Shown here one piece after another: positions 9,267 through 18,753 of a stretch of 64,000 bases of DNA; the stretch's first letter is position 1, and every line of letters begins with the position of its first letter. Below the pieces are notes generated by a model that searched no databases, was not told the DNA's origin, and worked only from the letters and a program-made list of their open reading frames with translations. The DNA lies in contig NZ_AKJY01000035.1 in NCBI RefSeq assembly GCF_000282115.1, positions 1 through 64,000 of the forward strand. The letters run 5' to 3'. The DNA comes from Chryseobacterium populi. Its GTDB lineage: Bacteria > Bacteroidota > Bacteroidia > Flavobacteriales > Weeksellaceae. The translations under genes were made by a program, and so were the position numbers.

Positions 9267-9674
9267 TTATTCTGACCCGAACTTTTCTATCGATTCTCTT
9301 GTTACCGGAGTAAAGAAATTAATAAGGTTACCATCAGGATCTCTGAACAATAATGATTTATTACCCCACGGCATTGTGGTGGGCTTCTGTACAATGTAAG
9401 AAGATATAAAATCTCTTAACCGCTCAAATTCTTTTTCTACATCATCAACGATAAACTCTATAATCACAGAACGGTTTTCAGCAGGCTGTGCTATATTTTC
9501 GCCACCAAAAAACTGTAAGGTTTTAGTGCTTCCGATCGCAAGAGTCGCCGTAGATGTTTTCAGCTCAGCAAAATCGGGAGTATACTGTATTGCCTGAACT
9601 CCTGTTATTTGTTCATAAAATGGAACTAAACGTTCAATATTGGCTGTAATAATACGGATTGATACTAAATTCAT
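9267..9674 (-). CDS. VOC superfamily (glyoxalase/bleomycin-resistance-like) protein
   Basis: The 135-residue product has the two paired beta-alpha-beta-beta-beta units of a vicinal oxygen chelate protein. It opens with IRIITANIERLVPFYEQITG and ends with the second-module signature LLFRDPDGNLINFF. Family members are metal-dependent lyases, dioxygenases or drug-binding proteins; the sequence does not show which. It has its own promoter and shares only a terminator with its neighbour. Confidence 0.85.
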   Translation of the reverse strand: MNLVSIRIITANIERLVPFYEQITGVQAIQYTPDFAELKTSTATLAIGSTKTLQFFGGENIAQPAENRSVIIEFIVDDVEKEFERLRDFISSYIVQKPTTMPWGNKSLLFRDPDGNLINFFTPVTRESIEKFGSE

Positions 9675-9698
9675 TTTTGAAGATTTTAAATTACTCTA

Positions 9699-9706
9699 CA
9701 AAAATA
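9699..9706 (-). promoter_or_regulatory. -7 promoter element of the VOC gene
   Basis: On the minus strand this reads TATTTTTG, a full TAnnTTTG match, 24 nt upstream of the ATG at 9674. Confidence 0.5.
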
Positions 9707-9837
9707 GGCTGGGGTTGTGACAAGTAGGTGTCAGTAGGTTTTTGCTTTATTCAGATAAATGTTCGGTTGATTTGTGATTATGTACGACACGGGTTAAAAT
9801 CATTCCCGGAAAGTTTTTTTCAGCAGAAAATTCCGGT

Positions 9838-10452
9838 TTATTCAAATTGTATTGCGATTAAAAAATAGTGCGGGATTTTATATTTATCATATAGCTTTTC
9901 AGGATCAATACCTGATTGGGCAACTTCACAGTAGGCTTCACTTTTATCCTTTCTTACATAAGGCATCATGTAGGCCAAAAAATAATTCAGTCCTTTCAGA
10001 TTGATGGGAAGCTGTGTCTTTGGACCAAAAAAACTTTTCAAAGTAAACTTATCTTTTTCTGTTGGCTTAACAGTATATTTTCGATCAGAAGAAAAGCCGT
10101 CAAACTGAAACTGGATTTTAAAATAACTGAGCTCAGACATTTTAGTCAATACAGCAAATGATAGACTATCAGCCTTTATTTTAAAATATTCATCTTCTTT
10201 TGAATTAAAAACCACATCTGTTTTTGATAATTTTCCAAGCTTAAATTCTTTGATAATAATCTGATAATTTTTGCCTTTTAGGCTATCTGATTTAATGCTG
10301 AATTTTTGATTACTTATCCCTTCAAAGTATAAAATATGTTGCAGGTCATTGAAGTTAAGTTCATGTTTTGTCTCTATGGTTGCGTTCGTTTGTCCGTAAA
10401 TTATAGATCCCAGCACAGTCAATAAGAAGGTTAATAAAAATTGTGTTTTCAT
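9838..10452 (-). CDS. Secreted protein of unknown function
   Basis: A 204-residue product with a clear signal peptide (FLLTFLLTVLGSIIYGQ). The rest alternates beta-strand-like segments with charged residues, including FKLGKLSKTDVVFNSKEDEY and a proline-lined stretch near GPKTQLPINLKGLNYFLAYM. I do not recognise the family. It is a lone gene on the minus strand with no clear partner, next to the degraded operon. Confidence 0.65.
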   Translation of the reverse strand: MKTQFLLTFLLTVLGSIIYGQTNATIETKHELNFNDLQHILYFEGISNQKFSIKSDSLKGKNYQIIIKEFKLGKLSKTDVVFNSKEDEYFKIKADSLSFAVLTKMSELSYFKIQFQFDGFSSDRKYTVKPTEKDKFTLKSFFGPKTQLPINLKGLNYFLAYMMPYVRKDKSEAYCEVAQSGIDPEKLYDKYKIPHYFLIAIQFE

Positions 10453-10734
10453 ATGGTTTTTGGTTATTCGATTGTTAAATAGTACGGCTAAATATACGTA
10501 GGTTTTTTGTATTTCAAATATTTGCTTTTTAATTGATTATATAGGGGTAATCGCGTTTTTAATCGATATACACATTTAAATTCTTTTTTAAACATAAGGA
10601 ATTCAGGAACTTTATTTTTACTTAGTTTAGGATTATTTTAAATAAGGTGGGTAGATTTAAAGCAGCTTTTTGTTGTCTTCGATTGAAATTTGCCAGGTTT
10701 CAGCTTTTTAGCTGTATTAAGTAAAATAGGAATC
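10453..10734. other. Intergenic region upstream of the degraded operon
   Basis: About 280 bp of AT-rich sequence lie between the minus-strand secreted protein and the first remnant of the decayed operon. I see no intact gene or strong promoter. Confidence 0.4.
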
Positions 10735-10791
10735 ATGAGAATATTAATCCTGATTATTTTTTATAATTTAGCAGCTTGTAGGTTTCATTGA
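10735..10791 (+). other. Tiny lipoprotein-like ORF, possibly a remnant
   Basis: An ATG at 10735 opens an 18-codon frame, MRILILIIFYNLAACRFH, ending at TGA 10789-10791. It looks like a lipoprotein signal with the lipobox LAAC and almost nothing after it. It overlaps the start of the next remnant (TTG at 10788). It may be a truncated gene or a chance frame in a decaying region. Confidence 0.25.
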
Positions 10792-11085
10792 TTAAAAAAA
10801 TAATATCACGATTGCGGATTACAAGGCACTATAAAAGTTTTTTAACGGCTATATTCATAGTCATATATGCCTTTGCCGTTTCCCCGGCAGAATACCTGCA
10901 CAATCATCTTTTTCATAATTTTGAACTAAAAGGGCTCAGCAATACCCGGAAAAGCATGGGGAGAAAATCTTCAAAAAAGCTTTTTCTTCATGTGATACCA
11001 AATGCCCGATCTGTCACCATAAGCTTTTAAGTGACGGGTTCGCTGGAGACCGTTATACATTTGTTTTTTTTCTCAAAAAAATTGC
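10788..11085 (+). pseudogene. Frameshifted small His/Cys-rich membrane-anchored protein
   Basis: The frame from TTG 10788 (no ATG available) gives one hydrophobic segment followed by SPAEYLHNHLFHNFE. Around 10970-10985 (A-run before CTTTTTC) the sensible reading moves to another frame, giving SSCDTKCPICHHKLLSDGFA. A membrane anchor, His-rich turn and CxxC-type CPICHH motif are typical of small proteins encoded beside metal-uptake TonB systems in flavobacteria. The reading merges into permease sequence at about 11070-11090. The original 3' end is therefore lost, and both start codon and frame are damaged. Confidence 0.5.
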
Positions 11086-12029
11086 CGGAAAGATGGAAAG
11101 AGCTTCTGGCGGGAAAAATACTGGGATTGCTCTATACGGTAAGCCTTATCTATTTTCCGGTCATTATATTATCCATTTTGTTGTGGCTTTCTCTTACGGG
11201 TTTTCAGAGTACAGGGGATGAACTTTTAAGATTATTCTGGATTGTACTCGGCTATTTTGTATATTTTTTTATCATCTGTATTGTCTGTATCCTGGTATCG
11301 GCAGTAAGCAAAACTTCACGGGAATCCTTAATAAAGCTGATCAGTATCTGGTTGTTGTTTATCGTTATTATGCCTAGAACGGCTCAGGCTTTTGGAGCTT
11401 ATCTTCATCCAGCCCCTTCAAAAATAGATTTTGATACCAGGGTTGAAAATGAATTGCTTAAAACAGGAGACAGCCATAACCCTGACGACATCCATTATAA
11501 AGCAATAAAAGACTCTTTGCTACAGACATATAAAGTGAAGACCGTAGAAGAACTTCCTTTTAATTACAGTGGATATATAATGGCGGAAGGGGAGAAGATC
11601 AGTGCAGGCATCTATAATACATACTGGAAGAAGCAACTTGAAATATATGAAAAGCAAAACAATGTCAATCAATACCTTTCGTATGTTAATCCTTTTCTGT
11701 CCATTAAAAACCTTTCAATGGCCCTTACCGGCTCTGATTTCAATTCTTATACAAGCTATCAGGAGCAGGTAGAAGTCTATCGCTATCAGTTGGCCCAGCT
11801 TATGAACAAGCTGCAAATGGAGAATATAAGCAATAAAAAGCAGAAAGCTGATGAAAAGCCATATACTATCAGCAGCGATCACTGGAAACAAATGCCCGAT
11901 TTTCAATATCGGTTTATCGAAAGGAAAAACCTTTTCCGGAATGAAGTTGTTTCCATAATCTCATTGATTATATGGGTAGTTGGACTGCTATTTTTCATTC
12001 ATTATGTATCTAAAAAAATAAAAATATAA
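11075..12029 (+). pseudogene. ABC transporter permease (DUF3526 type), N-terminally truncated
   Basis: The open frame begins at GTG 11031, but recognisable permease sequence starts near 11075 at ERWKELLAGKILGLLYTVSL. It continues through three further membrane helices, a large extracytoplasmic loop (about residues 130-290, with HPAPSKIDFDTRVENELLK) and a last helix. Full DUF3526 permeases are about 450 residues with an N-terminal helix and loop that are missing here. The missing half and any ATPase gene were probably deleted when this fragment was joined to the preceding His/Cys-rich gene. It is followed after 3 bp by a second permease remnant. Confidence 0.6.
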
Positions 12030-12032
12030 CCT

Positions 12033-13360
12033 ATGTACCTTTTATTATTTAAAAAATTTTTTTCGTTCCCAGTCGGCTTATCTTGGCCTGCTTTTTTTGC
12101 TGTTGTCAGGATTGGTAAGCCTTTATATAGGAAAGCAGTTTATAGATAAACAAGCGGAGAATATCAATAGCACAGCTTTATATCAGCAGGAGCATATAGA
12201 GCGGTGTTCAGGGTATTTTGATAAAGAGTTCGGGCTTCTTTTATATTATCTGAAGTTCGGATTGGTCAATAAAACGGATCACCTGAATGCATTATCCATA
12301 GGGCAGCGGGATGTTAATCCATCCATACAAAGCATAACAATCAGAAACCTGGAAGGGCAGAAATACGATACCGACCTCAATAATCCGGTGAGTCTGCTTA
12401 TGGGAAACCTGGATTTGGGCCTTGTTATTATTTTCCTGTTTCCTTTAGTGATTATTTCCTTTTGTTACAGCCTTTTGTCTGAAGAACGGGAGGAAAGCAC
12501 GTGGCCATTGCTATTCGTACAATCTCAGCATCCTTTCAGGATTATTCTACAAAAACTACTGGTGCGTTTTATTGCTGTTGTTGCTGTTTTATTATTTTTT
12601 ATTGTATTGGCGATACCCATTCTCAACTTAAGCTGTAATTTTTTGTTATTAGGATTTACATTCGTATCGGTATGCTATCTTATCTTCTGGTTTGTGATCA
12701 GTTTCTGGGTGGTTTCCTGGAAAAAGAATTCAAGCGTTAGTGCGGCAGGGCTGTTATGTGCATGGATTGTTCTGACCATTGTATTGCCGGCAATGTTTAA
12801 TAATTTTATTCTGAATAAATACCCGCTTCCTGAAGCTTTGGACACTGCAATAGAACAGCGGGAAGCTTACCATGAAAAATGGGATACAGATAAAAACGCG
12901 ACAATAGAGAAATTTTATATGCATTATCCCCAGTTCAAAGGTTATGGTTTTCCGAAAGAGAATTTCAGTTGGCTGTGGTACTATGCCATGCAACAGATGG
13001 GTGATGATGAATCAGAAAGACAATCGGATCAGTTAAAAGCAAAGCTTTGGAAAAGAGTGGAACTGAGCAGGAAGATGTCCTATTTCGTTCCGGGATTGCA
13101 TACCCAGCTTCAGTTTAATGCCCTTACCGGGTCCAGGACTTGCCGATCAGCTGAAATTTATAGAAGCTACACACCATTTCCATGAAAGTAAAAGATTGTT
13201 TTTTTATCCGAAAATCTTTACCAATGAGCCGGTAAAAAAAATAAATTGGAAAAAGTTTCCTCTGGAATATTATCATCGGCAGTATACATTGAATTGGTGG
13301 ACAATGTTGGGGCCTTTATTGCTGTTTAGTATCAGTTTCGGTCTTTTAAAACAGCATTAA
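12033..13360 (+). pseudogene. Second DUF3526-type ABC permease, two frameshifts
   Basis: ATG 12033 encodes MYLLLFKK. Near 12055-12068 (A/T homopolymers) the frame must shift by one base to reach RSQSAYLGLLFLLLSGL, which continues to about 13130. There a second one-base shift leads into LADQLKFIEATHHFHESK and on to the TAA at 13360. With both shifts corrected the gene encodes 441 residues, the usual size. The DUF3526 permease signature is NPVSLLMGNLDLGLVIIF, followed by SLLSEEREESTW. Two independent lesions beside a truncated partner argue for true decay rather than one sequencing error. Confidence 0.7.
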
Positions 13361-13553
13361 TTTAAAAAAGGCTGATTATTGGATCAGATAATCAATAAAT
13401 ACCATATAGAAATCGGAACTAAAATCCTGTGTATTTAACCGGATTTTTATATGGCAGTTTACCATAAACCGGCTAAAAAAAATAAACTTATAAAAAATCT
13501 TAATAAAATATAATTTTTTGCGTGAGGGATTAGGCTGGAATTATCTTAAAACC

Positions 13554-13561
13554 TATATTTG
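13554..13561 (+). promoter_or_regulatory. -7 promoter element of the histone-like gene
   Basis: TATATTTG is a full TAnnTTTG match, 20 nt upstream of the ATG at 13582. Confidence 0.55.
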
Positions 13562-13581
13562 CAGCCTAAATTTTAAAAATA

Positions 13582-13758
13582 ATGAAAGAATTAATTGAAA
13601 AAATCAACACGGAATTTGAAGCATTTGCATCTGAAGCAAACCAACAAGCTGAAAAAGGAAACAAAGCAGCAGGAACAAGAGCTCGTAAATCAGCTTTGGA
13701 ACTAAGCAAATTATTTAAAGAATTCAGAAAAGTTTCTGTTGAAGAATCAAAAAAATAA
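13582..13758 (+). CDS. Histone H1-like DNA-binding peptide
   Basis: A 58-residue, strongly helical peptide: MKELIEKINTEFEAFASEA, then a Lys/Arg/Ala-rich centre (GNKAAGTRARKSALELSKLF) and KEFRKVSVEESKK. Length and composition match the short histone H1/Hc1-like proteins of flavobacteria, which probably bind DNA without strong sequence preference. The gene has its own promoter and a strong terminator. Confidence 0.85.
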   Translation: MKELIEKINTEFEAFASEANQQAEKGNKAAGTRARKSALELSKLFKEFRKVSVEESKK

Positions 13759-13766
13759 ATTATTTT

Positions 13767-13794
13767 AAGCCGGCTCAACGAGCCGGCTTTTTTA
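13767..13794 (+). terminator. Strong intrinsic terminator of the histone-like gene
   Basis: A perfect 10-bp stem, AAGCCGGCTC (13767-13776) with GAGCCGGCTT (13780-13789), loop AAC, then a T-run. It starts 8 bp after the stop codon. Confidence 0.92.
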
Positions 13795-13901
13795 TTGACT
13801 TTACGATCCGATTGATATTTTTTCTTTAATACGGCTTATTTCCTTTCATTCATTTTTAGTTTTCCCCGAATTGCTTTATCTTTATTCCAATCAATAAATT
13901 T

Positions 13902-15473
13902 ATGAAGATAAACACCTTTTTTACCATGCCGGCGGTTGTATTGGCAGCGCAGTTTTCGTGGGCACAGGCACCGGCAAAACCACAGGAAAAGCTCAATCCT
14001 GTTATAGAAAATTTTGTTAATGAAGTGAATAACAACTCCCAGTTGGAGAACCTTGCCTATGAACTTCTTGACGGAATCGGGCCTCGTCTTGTAGGCACTC
14101 CTGAAATGTTGGCTGCCAATGAATGGACGGCTAATAAATTGCGTTCATGGGATATCGATGCCAATCTTCAGCAATTCGGAACCTGGAAAGGATGGCAGAG
14201 AGGAACTACCCATGTTGATATGACCTATCCGCGGATAAAATCTTTGTCTGCAACACAGCTTGCATGGAGTCCATCTACTAAAAAAGCTGTAGAAGCAGAA
14301 GTCGTGGTGCTTCCTAAAGTGTCTTCCAAAGCTGAATTTGATAAATGGCTGCCTTCTGTAAAAGGGAAGATCGTATTGATGGCACAATATCAGAAAATAG
14401 GCCGTTCAGATGAGCAGATTAAAGAATTTGCAACGCCGGAGCTGTACGAAAAGTTAAAAGCCGAAAAAGACAAGGCTTCAAAGGATTTTAAGGATTATGT
14501 GAATAGCATCGGTTATGATAACAATACGCTTCCGGAAGCTTTAGAGAAAGCCGGAGCTGCCGGGATTGCAATTTCCAACTGGACCGGAATTATGGGTGCA
14601 AACAGGATCTTTGGTGCTAAAACCACAAAAATTCCTATGCTGGATATTGATGTGGAAGATTACGGAATGCTTTTCAGAATGGCAGAAAAAGGAGCAAAAC
14701 CTAAAATTAAAGTAGAAGCCCAATCAAAAATTCTTCCTGAAGCCAAAACTTTCAATACCATCGGAATGATCAAAGGAAAGGAAAAGCCTGATGAATATGT
14801 AATTCTTTCTGCACACCTTGATTCGTGGGATGGTGCACAAGGAGCAACGGATAACGGAACGGGAGTGCTAACGATGCTTGAAACCATGAGAATACTGAAA
14901 AAATATTATCCGAACAATAAAAGGACAATCCTTGTAGGGCTTTGGGGAAGTGAAGAACAGGGTTTGAATGGATCCAGGGGTTTTGTGGCAGATCATCCGG
15001 AAATTATGAAAGGGGTGCAGGCTGCTTTTAACCAGGATAATGGAACGGGCCGTGTAGTGAATATCAGTGGGCAGGGATTTGTAAAATCTTATGATTATAT
15101 CGGAAGATGGTTGAATGCTGCTCCTAAAAGTGTAAGAGACAATATCAAAACAGATTTTCCGGGAATGCCCGGCGGAGGCGGGTCAGATCATGCATCGTTT
15201 GTAGCTGCCGGAGTACCGGGGTTTTCATTAGGATCACTTAACTGGGGATATTTTGGTTATACATGGCATACGACAAAAGATACTTATGATAAAATTGTGT
15301 TTGATGAAATCAAAAATAATGTGATTCTTACTGCTACTTTGGCATATATGGCATCAGAAGACCCTGAATTTACCAGCAGGGAAAGAAGGGTAATGCCACA
15401 GGATGATAAAGGAGAAACGGTAAAATGGCCGGAAGCAAAGGAACCGAGAAGAGATTCCAAAGACTTTAAATAA
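13902..15473 (+). CDS. M28-family secreted zinc aminopeptidase
   Basis: The 523-residue product has a signal peptide ending near SWAQA (about residue 22). A protease-associated insert lies around 130-280. The M28 catalytic core has SAHLDSW (His305, Asp307), the bridging Asp317 in ATDNGTG, the EE pair at 351-352 (WGSEEQG), Asp in NQDNGTG, and SDHASF/TWHTTKDTYD near the C-terminus. These are the two-zinc ligands and catalytic glutamate of the family. It probably removes N-terminal residues from peptides in the periplasm. It is a single-gene unit with a terminator. Confidence 0.9.
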   Translation: MKINTFFTMPAVVLAAQFSWAQAPAKPQEKLNPVIENFVNEVNNNSQLENLAYELLDGIGPRLVGTPEMLAANEWTANKLRSWDIDANLQQFGTWKGWQRGTTHVDMTYPRIKSLSATQLAWSPSTKKAVEAEVVVLPKVSSKAEFDKWLPSVKGKIVLMAQYQKIGRSDEQIKEFATPELYEKLKAEKDKASKDFKDYVNSIGYDNNTLPEALEKAGAAGIAISNWTGIMGANRIFGAKTTKIPMLDIDVEDYGMLFRMAEKGAKPKIKVEAQSKILPEAKTFNTIGMIKGKEKPDEYVILSAHLDSWDGAQGATDNGTGVLTMLETMRILKKYYPNNKRTILVGLWGSEEQGLNGSRGFVADHPEIMKGVQAAFNQDNGTGRVVNISGQGFVKSYDYIGRWLNAAPKSVRDNIKTDFPGMPGGGGSDHASFVAAGVPGFSLGSLNWGYFGYTWHTTKDTYDKIVFDEIKNNVILTATLAYMASEDPEFTSRERRVMPQDDKGETVKWPEAKEPRRDSKDFK

Positions 15474-15484
15474 AAATTTACATT

Positions 15485-15513
15485 AACCGCTTCAGTAATG
15501 AGGCGGTTTTTTA
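15485..15513 (+). terminator. Terminator after the M28 peptidase
   Basis: Short GC stem AACCGC (15485-15490) with GCGGTT (15503-15508), followed by a T-run, 11 bp after the stop codon. Confidence 0.75.
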
Positions 15514-15596
15514 TTCCTAGCTTTTGATTGTCGGCTTTTCTTTTTTGAGAATAACATTGTAAATAGCAATATTGGTGACATTTTTCTTGAAAACTA

Positions 15597-16421
15597 TTAG
15601 CGACCCTCTCTTTGAGCAATCAATTCTTTCGGGGCATACCCAAACTGCTTTTTAAATGCAAACGAAAAATGCGATAAGTTTTCAAAACCTACTTCGTAAT
15701 ATATATCAATAGGTTTTTTGTGTTCTTTGGTTAGTTGATAATAAGCTCGTTCTAGACGTTTTTCGGTTAACCATTTTTGCGGTGTATTATTAAATGCTTT
15801 TTTGAAATCTCTTTTAAAAGTGGTTAAGCTTCGTCCTGTTAAATACCCAAATTTTTCTATCGGCATATTAAACATAAAATTACGTTCCATAAATTCAACA
15901 AGATTGATTTTGTGTGGCTCAGAAAAGTCAGAAAGCGTATTGTCAATCTGTTTGTCAATTGAACGCAAAATTGCAATAGCTTCTTGTATTTTTAATTGAG
16001 AAATATCTTCGGGAAGTTGATAATTCAAATCGAAATAGGGCAACATCGAAGCAAAAAAGCTGTTCAACAAAGGACTTCTAGCTAACGGAATGATGTTGTC
16101 TGTTTTGGCAACTAAATTGGGGTTTAAGTTTTTTTGCTCGTAATAATTCCTCAACACATCTTGTGATAATTTTACAACTATGGCTCTATAAGGCAAGCCA
16201 TCTTTGTCTGTCTTTATTAATGTAGATAGCTGATTTCTAGGGAAAAGCAGTGTTTCACCTTTTCCAAAAACGTATGTTTTATTATATTGAATAACTTTTA
16301 ATTCTCCTGAGATTATACGAACTACAGAATGTTCCTCTGCAATCAATTCCGTGTTTTTTAAGGTAGCTCCGCTACAGGTGAACACAATCTCGGCATTTAT
16401 ATTTGTTTCTCTTATTGCCAT
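15597..16421 (-). CDS. AraC-family transcriptional regulator
   Basis: A 274-residue regulator. The N-terminal half is cupin-like (EEHSVVRIISGELKVIQ, then a glycine turn). The last 100 residues form a double helix-turn-helix with LTGRSLTTFKRDFKK and the closing signature GFENLSHFSFAFKKQFGYAP. It lies downstream of an SDR gene on the same strand but has its own -7 element only four bases from the ATG, and a terminator separates the two genes. It may control that SDR gene, as inferred from proximity. The ligand is unknown. Confidence 0.88.
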   Translation of the reverse strand: MAIRETNINAEIVFTCSGATLKNTELIAEEHSVVRIISGELKVIQYNKTYVFGKGETLLFPRNQLSTLIKTDKDGLPYRAIVVKLSQDVLRNYYEQKNLNPNLVAKTDNIIPLARSPLLNSFFASMLPYFDLNYQLPEDISQLKIQEAIAILRSIDKQIDNTLSDFSEPHKINLVEFMERNFMFNMPIEKFGYLTGRSLTTFKRDFKKAFNNTPQKWLTEKRLERAYYQLTKEHKKPIDIYYEVGFENLSHFSFAFKKQFGYAPKELIAQREGR

Positions 16422-16425
16422 TTTA

Positions 16426-16433
16426 CAAAGGTA
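16426..16433 (-). promoter_or_regulatory. -7 element almost touching the AraC start codon
   Basis: TACCTTTG on the minus strand ends four bases before the ATG at 16421. Transcription would start in or next to the start codon, implying a leaderless or nearly leaderless mRNA. No other ATG is placed to serve instead. Confidence 0.5.
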
Positions 16434-16440
16434 AAAAATA

Positions 16441-16468
16441 AAAGTGGCTCATCTTTTTGAACCACTTT
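16441..16468 (-). terminator. Terminator of the SDR gene
   Basis: Arms AAAGTGG (16441-16447) and CCACTTT (16462-16468) form a stem with a T-rich tail on the minus strand. It lies 11 bp after the SDR stop and just before the AraC promoter, so the two genes are separate units. Confidence 0.7.
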
Positions 16469-16478
16469 CATTTCAATA

Positions 16479-17516
16479 TTAAATATCAAATTTTGTATGT
16501 GTTAATTCTTCGCTTAGCGTCCAAAGTTTTTGTGCAGCTTCTTCATCCAAAGCGTGAGGTGCTATACCTGCAAAGCCACCTGGGTTTCTATAAGTTGCTG
16601 CAATATGTTCATAATTGGCTTCATCAAATTGAGCCACCTCAACATCCTCTAAATAGATACCACCAATGTGTTGCAGTTGCGGATTAGTTGCTGCCCAAAC
16701 TGCAGTTGCCGCTCCTTGCTCTTTGGTTTTTTGGATACCTTTCATTGCCTCCTCTGCTTCTTTATTCGGCGTTCCGTCTGGATGTACGACACCTAAAGCC
16801 ACAAAATCCTCAAAAGTTAAATGTCTGCCCAAATTGGTTTCCAAACTTAAACCGGGATGCAAAGAATAAGAACGAACGCCAAACTGCTGTCCTCTTTTAT
16901 CTAATTCTAAAGCAAAAAGAATGTTTGCTGTTTTAGACTGTCCATACGCTTCAAATTTGTTATACGGTCTTGTGTTAAAGTTTACATCATCAAAACTAAT
17001 AGGCGAATAATGGTGTGATGAAGATGAAACCGTTACCACTCTTGCTCCATCGGCATTTTTTAAAGCTGACCAAAGTTTTGCAGTAAGTAGAAAATGTCCT
17101 AAATGATTGGTAGAAAATTGTCCTTCATTTCCTTTTTGGTCACGATGCAAAGGTGTCCACATAATACCTGCATTGTTAACAAGCAAATGCAATGGTCTGC
17201 TTGTTTTTAAAAACGTATCGGTAAATGCTTCAATGGATGCAGGCTCGGATAAATCTAATTTTTCTACATCCACGTTGGCAATTCCTTTCAAGTTTTCCTT
17301 TGTTTTTTCTACATCTCTTGCCGGAACGACAACCGTTGCTCCAGCCAGAGAAAATGCTTTGGTAATTTCTAAGCCATAACCACCGTCGCCACCTGTAACA
17401 ATGGCTGTTTTACCTGTAAGGTCAATTCCTTTTATAACATCTGTTGTAGATGATTTTGCGTTGAAGCCAGAACCTATTGGTTTTTGTAATGCTCCGTTGT
17501 AATTTGTTTGTCCCAT
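16479..17516 (-). CDS. Short-chain dehydrogenase/reductase, extended (retinol-dehydrogenase-like)
   Basis: A 345-residue SDR. After a 30-residue leader without signal features comes the Rossmann fold with the cofactor motif TGGDGGYG (about 40-47). NNAGIM follows near 112, a serine in VVTVSSSSHH, and the catalytic YGQSK near 192. The length and C-terminal extension resemble the retinol dehydrogenase/WW-domain oxidoreductase-like branch. The substrate cannot be read from sequence. The gene has its own promoter and terminator, with an AraC regulator downstream and a mobile-element scar directly upstream, so it may have arrived by transfer. Confidence 0.88.
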   Translation of the reverse strand: MGQTNYNGALQKPIGSGFNAKSSTTDVIKGIDLTGKTAIVTGGDGGYGLEITKAFSLAGATVVVPARDVEKTKENLKGIANVDVEKLDLSEPASIEAFTDTFLKTSRPLHLLVNNAGIMWTPLHRDQKGNEGQFSTNHLGHFLLTAKLWSALKNADGARVVTVSSSSHHYSPISFDDVNFNTRPYNKFEAYGQSKTANILFALELDKRGQQFGVRSYSLHPGLSLETNLGRHLTFEDFVALGVVHPDGTPNKEAEEAMKGIQKTKEQGAATAVWAATNPQLQHIGGIYLEDVEVAQFDEANYEHIAATYRNPGGFAGIAPHALDEEAAQKLWTLSEELTHTKFDI

Positions 17517-17549
17517 TTATTAAATTAAATTTTTAATTTTTTGATGAGA

Positions 17550-17557
17550 CAAAGGTA
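17550..17557 (-). promoter_or_regulatory. -7 promoter element of the SDR gene
   Basis: TACCTTTG on the minus strand, 33 nt upstream of the ATG at 17516. It is identical to the -7 element of the neighbouring AraC gene. Confidence 0.55.
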
Positions 17558-17656
17558 GAAAGCATTCTTTGAGTCGAGTTTGTTTATAAGTCCTTTTTAC
17601 TTTGTTTAAAAGCTCAACAATTACAAGAAAGAATAAATATGTAAATCTCAAATGGT

Positions 17657-18170
17657 TTACCTCTGACCTCTATTACGTTTTCTTTTCTTCTTCATTTTGT
17701 TGGCGAAATCCTGTTCCTCGTAATCTTCGCCCTGTGCTTCGGGCAATAAGCCACCAAATGCTTCAGTCAAACCGTCTTCGTGTTTTTCTGAAGTATTCAG
17801 GAAGTCGAACAAATGGTATGGTTCTGCCACAGGAATATCCGTATCATTTGATTTGGATATTTTCGTTTGTTGTACGACAGCTTCTTTAATTTCCGGTTTG
17901 ATGTTATTGTTCCAATAATTATTAAAGACATTGGCAGACAGTTCCTTGCTCAAACGTGAGCCGTTCCAAACCGCCTTAGAATTGTGGTCTGTAAACGTCA
18001 TTCCGTAAATACGCGCTGTATCATTCCTCCGTACCACTACGTTAATTCCCTGCTCCACTAATTGCTTCTTAAAGCCCAATTCATCAGTTGTTGATTTCAA
18101 GACAATGGTAACGGATGACTGTAAGGTCTGCTTGGTTGGACTATCTTTTAAATCCGTTTTCCAGGCATTG
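17657..18170 (-). pseudogene. C-terminal fragment of a relaxase/mobilization nuclease
   Basis: The minus-strand frame runs from the stop at 17657 back to about 18170 with no native start. It encodes NAWKTDLKDSPTKQTLQSSV, then VLKSTTDELGFKKQL, the domain around GMTFTDHNSKAVWNGSRLSK, and a basic C-terminus. This is the C-terminal half of the MobB-like relaxases of Bacteroidota conjugative transposons and mobilizable elements. The nicking domain is missing because IS3-family sequence begins at about 18168. No other transfer gene is nearby, so this is a relic. Confidence 0.75.
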
Positions 18171-18753
18171 GATGAAGAAGTATCCTAATATTATCAAAGA
18201 AAAAGAACTTAAATGTGCAGAGAAAGTCTGGGTTGCAGACATTACCTATCTTAAAACTAAAGAGAAGAATTATTATCTTCATTTGATTACCGATGCTTAT
18301 TCAAAAAAAATTGTAGGGTATGAATTGAGTGATAATTTACAGACTGGTTCCACAGTGAAAGCATTAAATCAGGCCATAAAGAACCGAATGTACAAACACT
18401 CTTTAATTCATCATTCAGACAGAGGCTTGCAGTATTGTAGTAAAGAATATACTGAAATACTAAAGAAAAGTGATATTCTTATCAGTATGACAGAGAACTC
18501 CGATCCTTATGAAAACGCTGTAGCGGAAAGAGTGAACGGTATTCTGAAATATGAGTTTGGATTGATTGATACCTTTGAAGATTTTAAAAATCTTTCACAG
18601 CAGCTTGATCAATCCATTTACTATTATAATAATTTGAGACCTCATTTTTCCCTGAATTATAATATTCCAGGCCAAGTACACTTGAAAAATAACGTAAAAT
18701 TAAAAACCTATAAAAAACAAAATCAGAATAGGAAAATTCCTAATCTGATTTAA
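18168..18753 (+). pseudogene. IS3-family transposase OrfB, 5'-truncated
   Basis: The frame encodes most of an rve integrase core. The first catalytic Asp is in VWVADITYLK, the second in LIHHSDRGLQY, and the Glu in NAVAERVNGILKYE, so the DDE triad is present. The motif YNNLRPHFSLNY follows near the end. The N-terminal helix-turn-helix region and OrfA are missing; homology starts at HWMKKYP near 18168. An ATG at 18115 lies in relaxase DNA and would give a chimera. Confidence 0.8.

Noticed and set aside
18115-18753. Complete transposase gene starting at the ATG at 18115
   Set aside because: The first 17 or so codons are relaxase DNA read in the wrong strand; transposase homology begins near 18168 and the N-terminal domain is missing.
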